Positions 24,517 through 25,325 of a stretch of DNA of 25,325 nucleotides are shown here, piece after piece; within the stretch, counting starts at the first letter, position 1; the number at the start of each line of letters is the position of its first letter. The notes under the pieces were generated by a model. The model was not told where the DNA came from. It ran no database searches and saw only the letters and a list, made by a program, of their open reading frames with translations. The stretch covers positions 1 through 25,325 of the IMG/VR virus record IMGVR_UViG_3300033143_001958; one strand, written 5' to 3'. The DNA comes from a virus. The position numbers and the translations under genes were made by a program.

Positions 24517-25325
24517 ATGCCTAGTTATACCAACCGGTTAAAATTAAGTAATCCTGCATCTGGTGAGTGTTCGTGGGACGATGATTGGTGGCGCAACCAA
24601 TATATTAAAGATGTTGTTGCTGCTCAATTATTGGATAGCAATTTTATCATCGAAGGTGGTGTATTGAGTGCATCCACTGGGTTAAATATTGATATGACCG
24701 CATTGACTGTTGTGGTTGATGATGTTGAGTATGAAATCAGTGCAGGAACTCTATCACTAACCGCCGGTACTGCCGATGAGGATCAACATAATTGGATTTA
24801 CGTCGATGACGCGGGTGTGCTGCAAGTGTCAATCGTGGTTCCTTCTGGGTCGTTTGCCTTGGTTGGCATGGTTGACACCAACTTGACCACGGTTGAAAGA
24901 TGGTGTGATCTTCGCAATAAAGGACAGATTGTAACCATACTTGATGAGATCGATGCAGTTGTTGCCTCAGTAAACGCTGTTGATGTTAAATTGTATGATA
25001 CCACTAAAGATTCAGACGGTGGTGCATGGGTTGATAGACAGCGGAACAAATATCGTTCCATTCTATTTATAGCTACATCAACAGGCGTGACAGCCTATGA
25101 TGCTACAGATAGTACAGTTCCTGAAATTACCGATATGGAAATTACACTATCTGGTATTAGTTCAATCGACGCTCTCAACGGTGTTTTGTTTATTGGGACA
25201 TCGGCAGGATGTAAGAAATACAATATTACGGATGGTATGTCATTGAAACAGACATACACCACGACAACAACCCCTGCAATAGTCAACAACACTGTCAACA
25301 GTGTGGTAATGATAGTGGAACCAGA
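24517..25325 (+). CDS. Probable tail fibre or receptor-binding protein (3' part missing)
   Basis: This rightward frame starts four bases after the preceding stop and stays open to the window edge (269 codons seen). The N-terminal MPSYTNRLKLSNPASGE and the SWDDDWWRNQY segment look like a virion-attachment start, followed by strand-rich sequence (LNIDMTALTVVVDDVEYEI, SAGTLSLTAGT). From about residue 155 repeated strands such as RSILFIATSTGVTAYDATD and GVLFIGTSAGCKKYNITD resemble blades of a beta-propeller. The position at the end of the tail genes fits a receptor-binding protein. No enzymatic motif is visible in the part present. Confidence 0.68.
   Translation, partial: MPSYTNRLKLSNPASGECSWDDDWWRNQYIKDVVAAQLLDSNFIIEGGVLSASTGLNIDMTALTVVVDDVEYEISAGTLSLTAGTADEDQHNWIYVDDAGVLQVSIVVPSGSFALVGMVDTNLTTVERWCDLRNKGQIVTILDEIDAVVASVNAVDVKLYDTTKDSDGGAWVDRQRNKYRSILFIATSTGVTAYDATDSTVPEITDMEITLSGISSIDALNGVLFIGTSAGCKKYNITDGMSLKQTYTTTTTPAIVNNTVNSVVMIVEP

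Overview
The window is a 25.3 kb piece of a tailed double-stranded DNA bacteriophage genome, open at both ends. It carries most of a replication module followed by a head and tail module in the usual caudovirus order. A tail tube protein, tail terminator, frameshifted tail assembly chaperone and tape measure indicate a long, non-contractile (siphovirus-type) tail. At 423 residues the tape measure predicts a short one. Good Shine-Dalgarno sites and sigma70-like promoters point to a bacterial host, but nothing seen identifies the host. No integrase, tRNA, CRISPR array or insertion sequence was found.

Left arm (1-1556): a leftward operon with a RecB/Cas4-like DUF2800 nuclease (cut by the window edge) and a small protein carrying a motif that recurs in the head module. 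A palindromic region with two overlapping, facing promoters (1487-1539) separates it from a rightward operon.

Rightward replication and DNA-processing operon (1557-5122): a DEAH-box superfamily 2 helicase, an unknown protein, a C5 cytosine methyltransferase lacking its catalytic centre, a VRR-NUC nuclease and a short TetR-like HTH protein. All neighbours overlap by 4 nt. It ends at a hairpin facing the convergent primase-polymerase/SF3 helicase gene (5203-7464).

A non-coding region of about 570 bp (7555-8127) lies between the leftward primase-helicase and the rightward terminase genes. It has phased TATCAT repeats, seven TTACCC elements, an AT-rich stretch flanked by a C9 tract and G runs, and a sharp reversal of C/G bias. 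It is the best candidate for a replication origin and control region.

Rightward morphogenesis operon (8128-25325): small and large terminase, DUF4055 portal, Mu-F-like minor head protein, scaffold, major capsid protein, probable cement protein, two further structural proteins, the head-tail connector series, tail terminator, tail tube, chaperone with a -1 frameshift signal, tape measure, a distal tail protein, a 1175-residue tail hub/tip protein, a small tail protein and an incomplete tail fibre or receptor-binding protein.

The most notable observations are the in-frame loss of the methyltransferase catalytic core, the complete -1 frameshift cassette, the origin-like region, the mirror-image divergent promoter, and a gapless 42-residue motif shared by a replication-side and a head-side protein.
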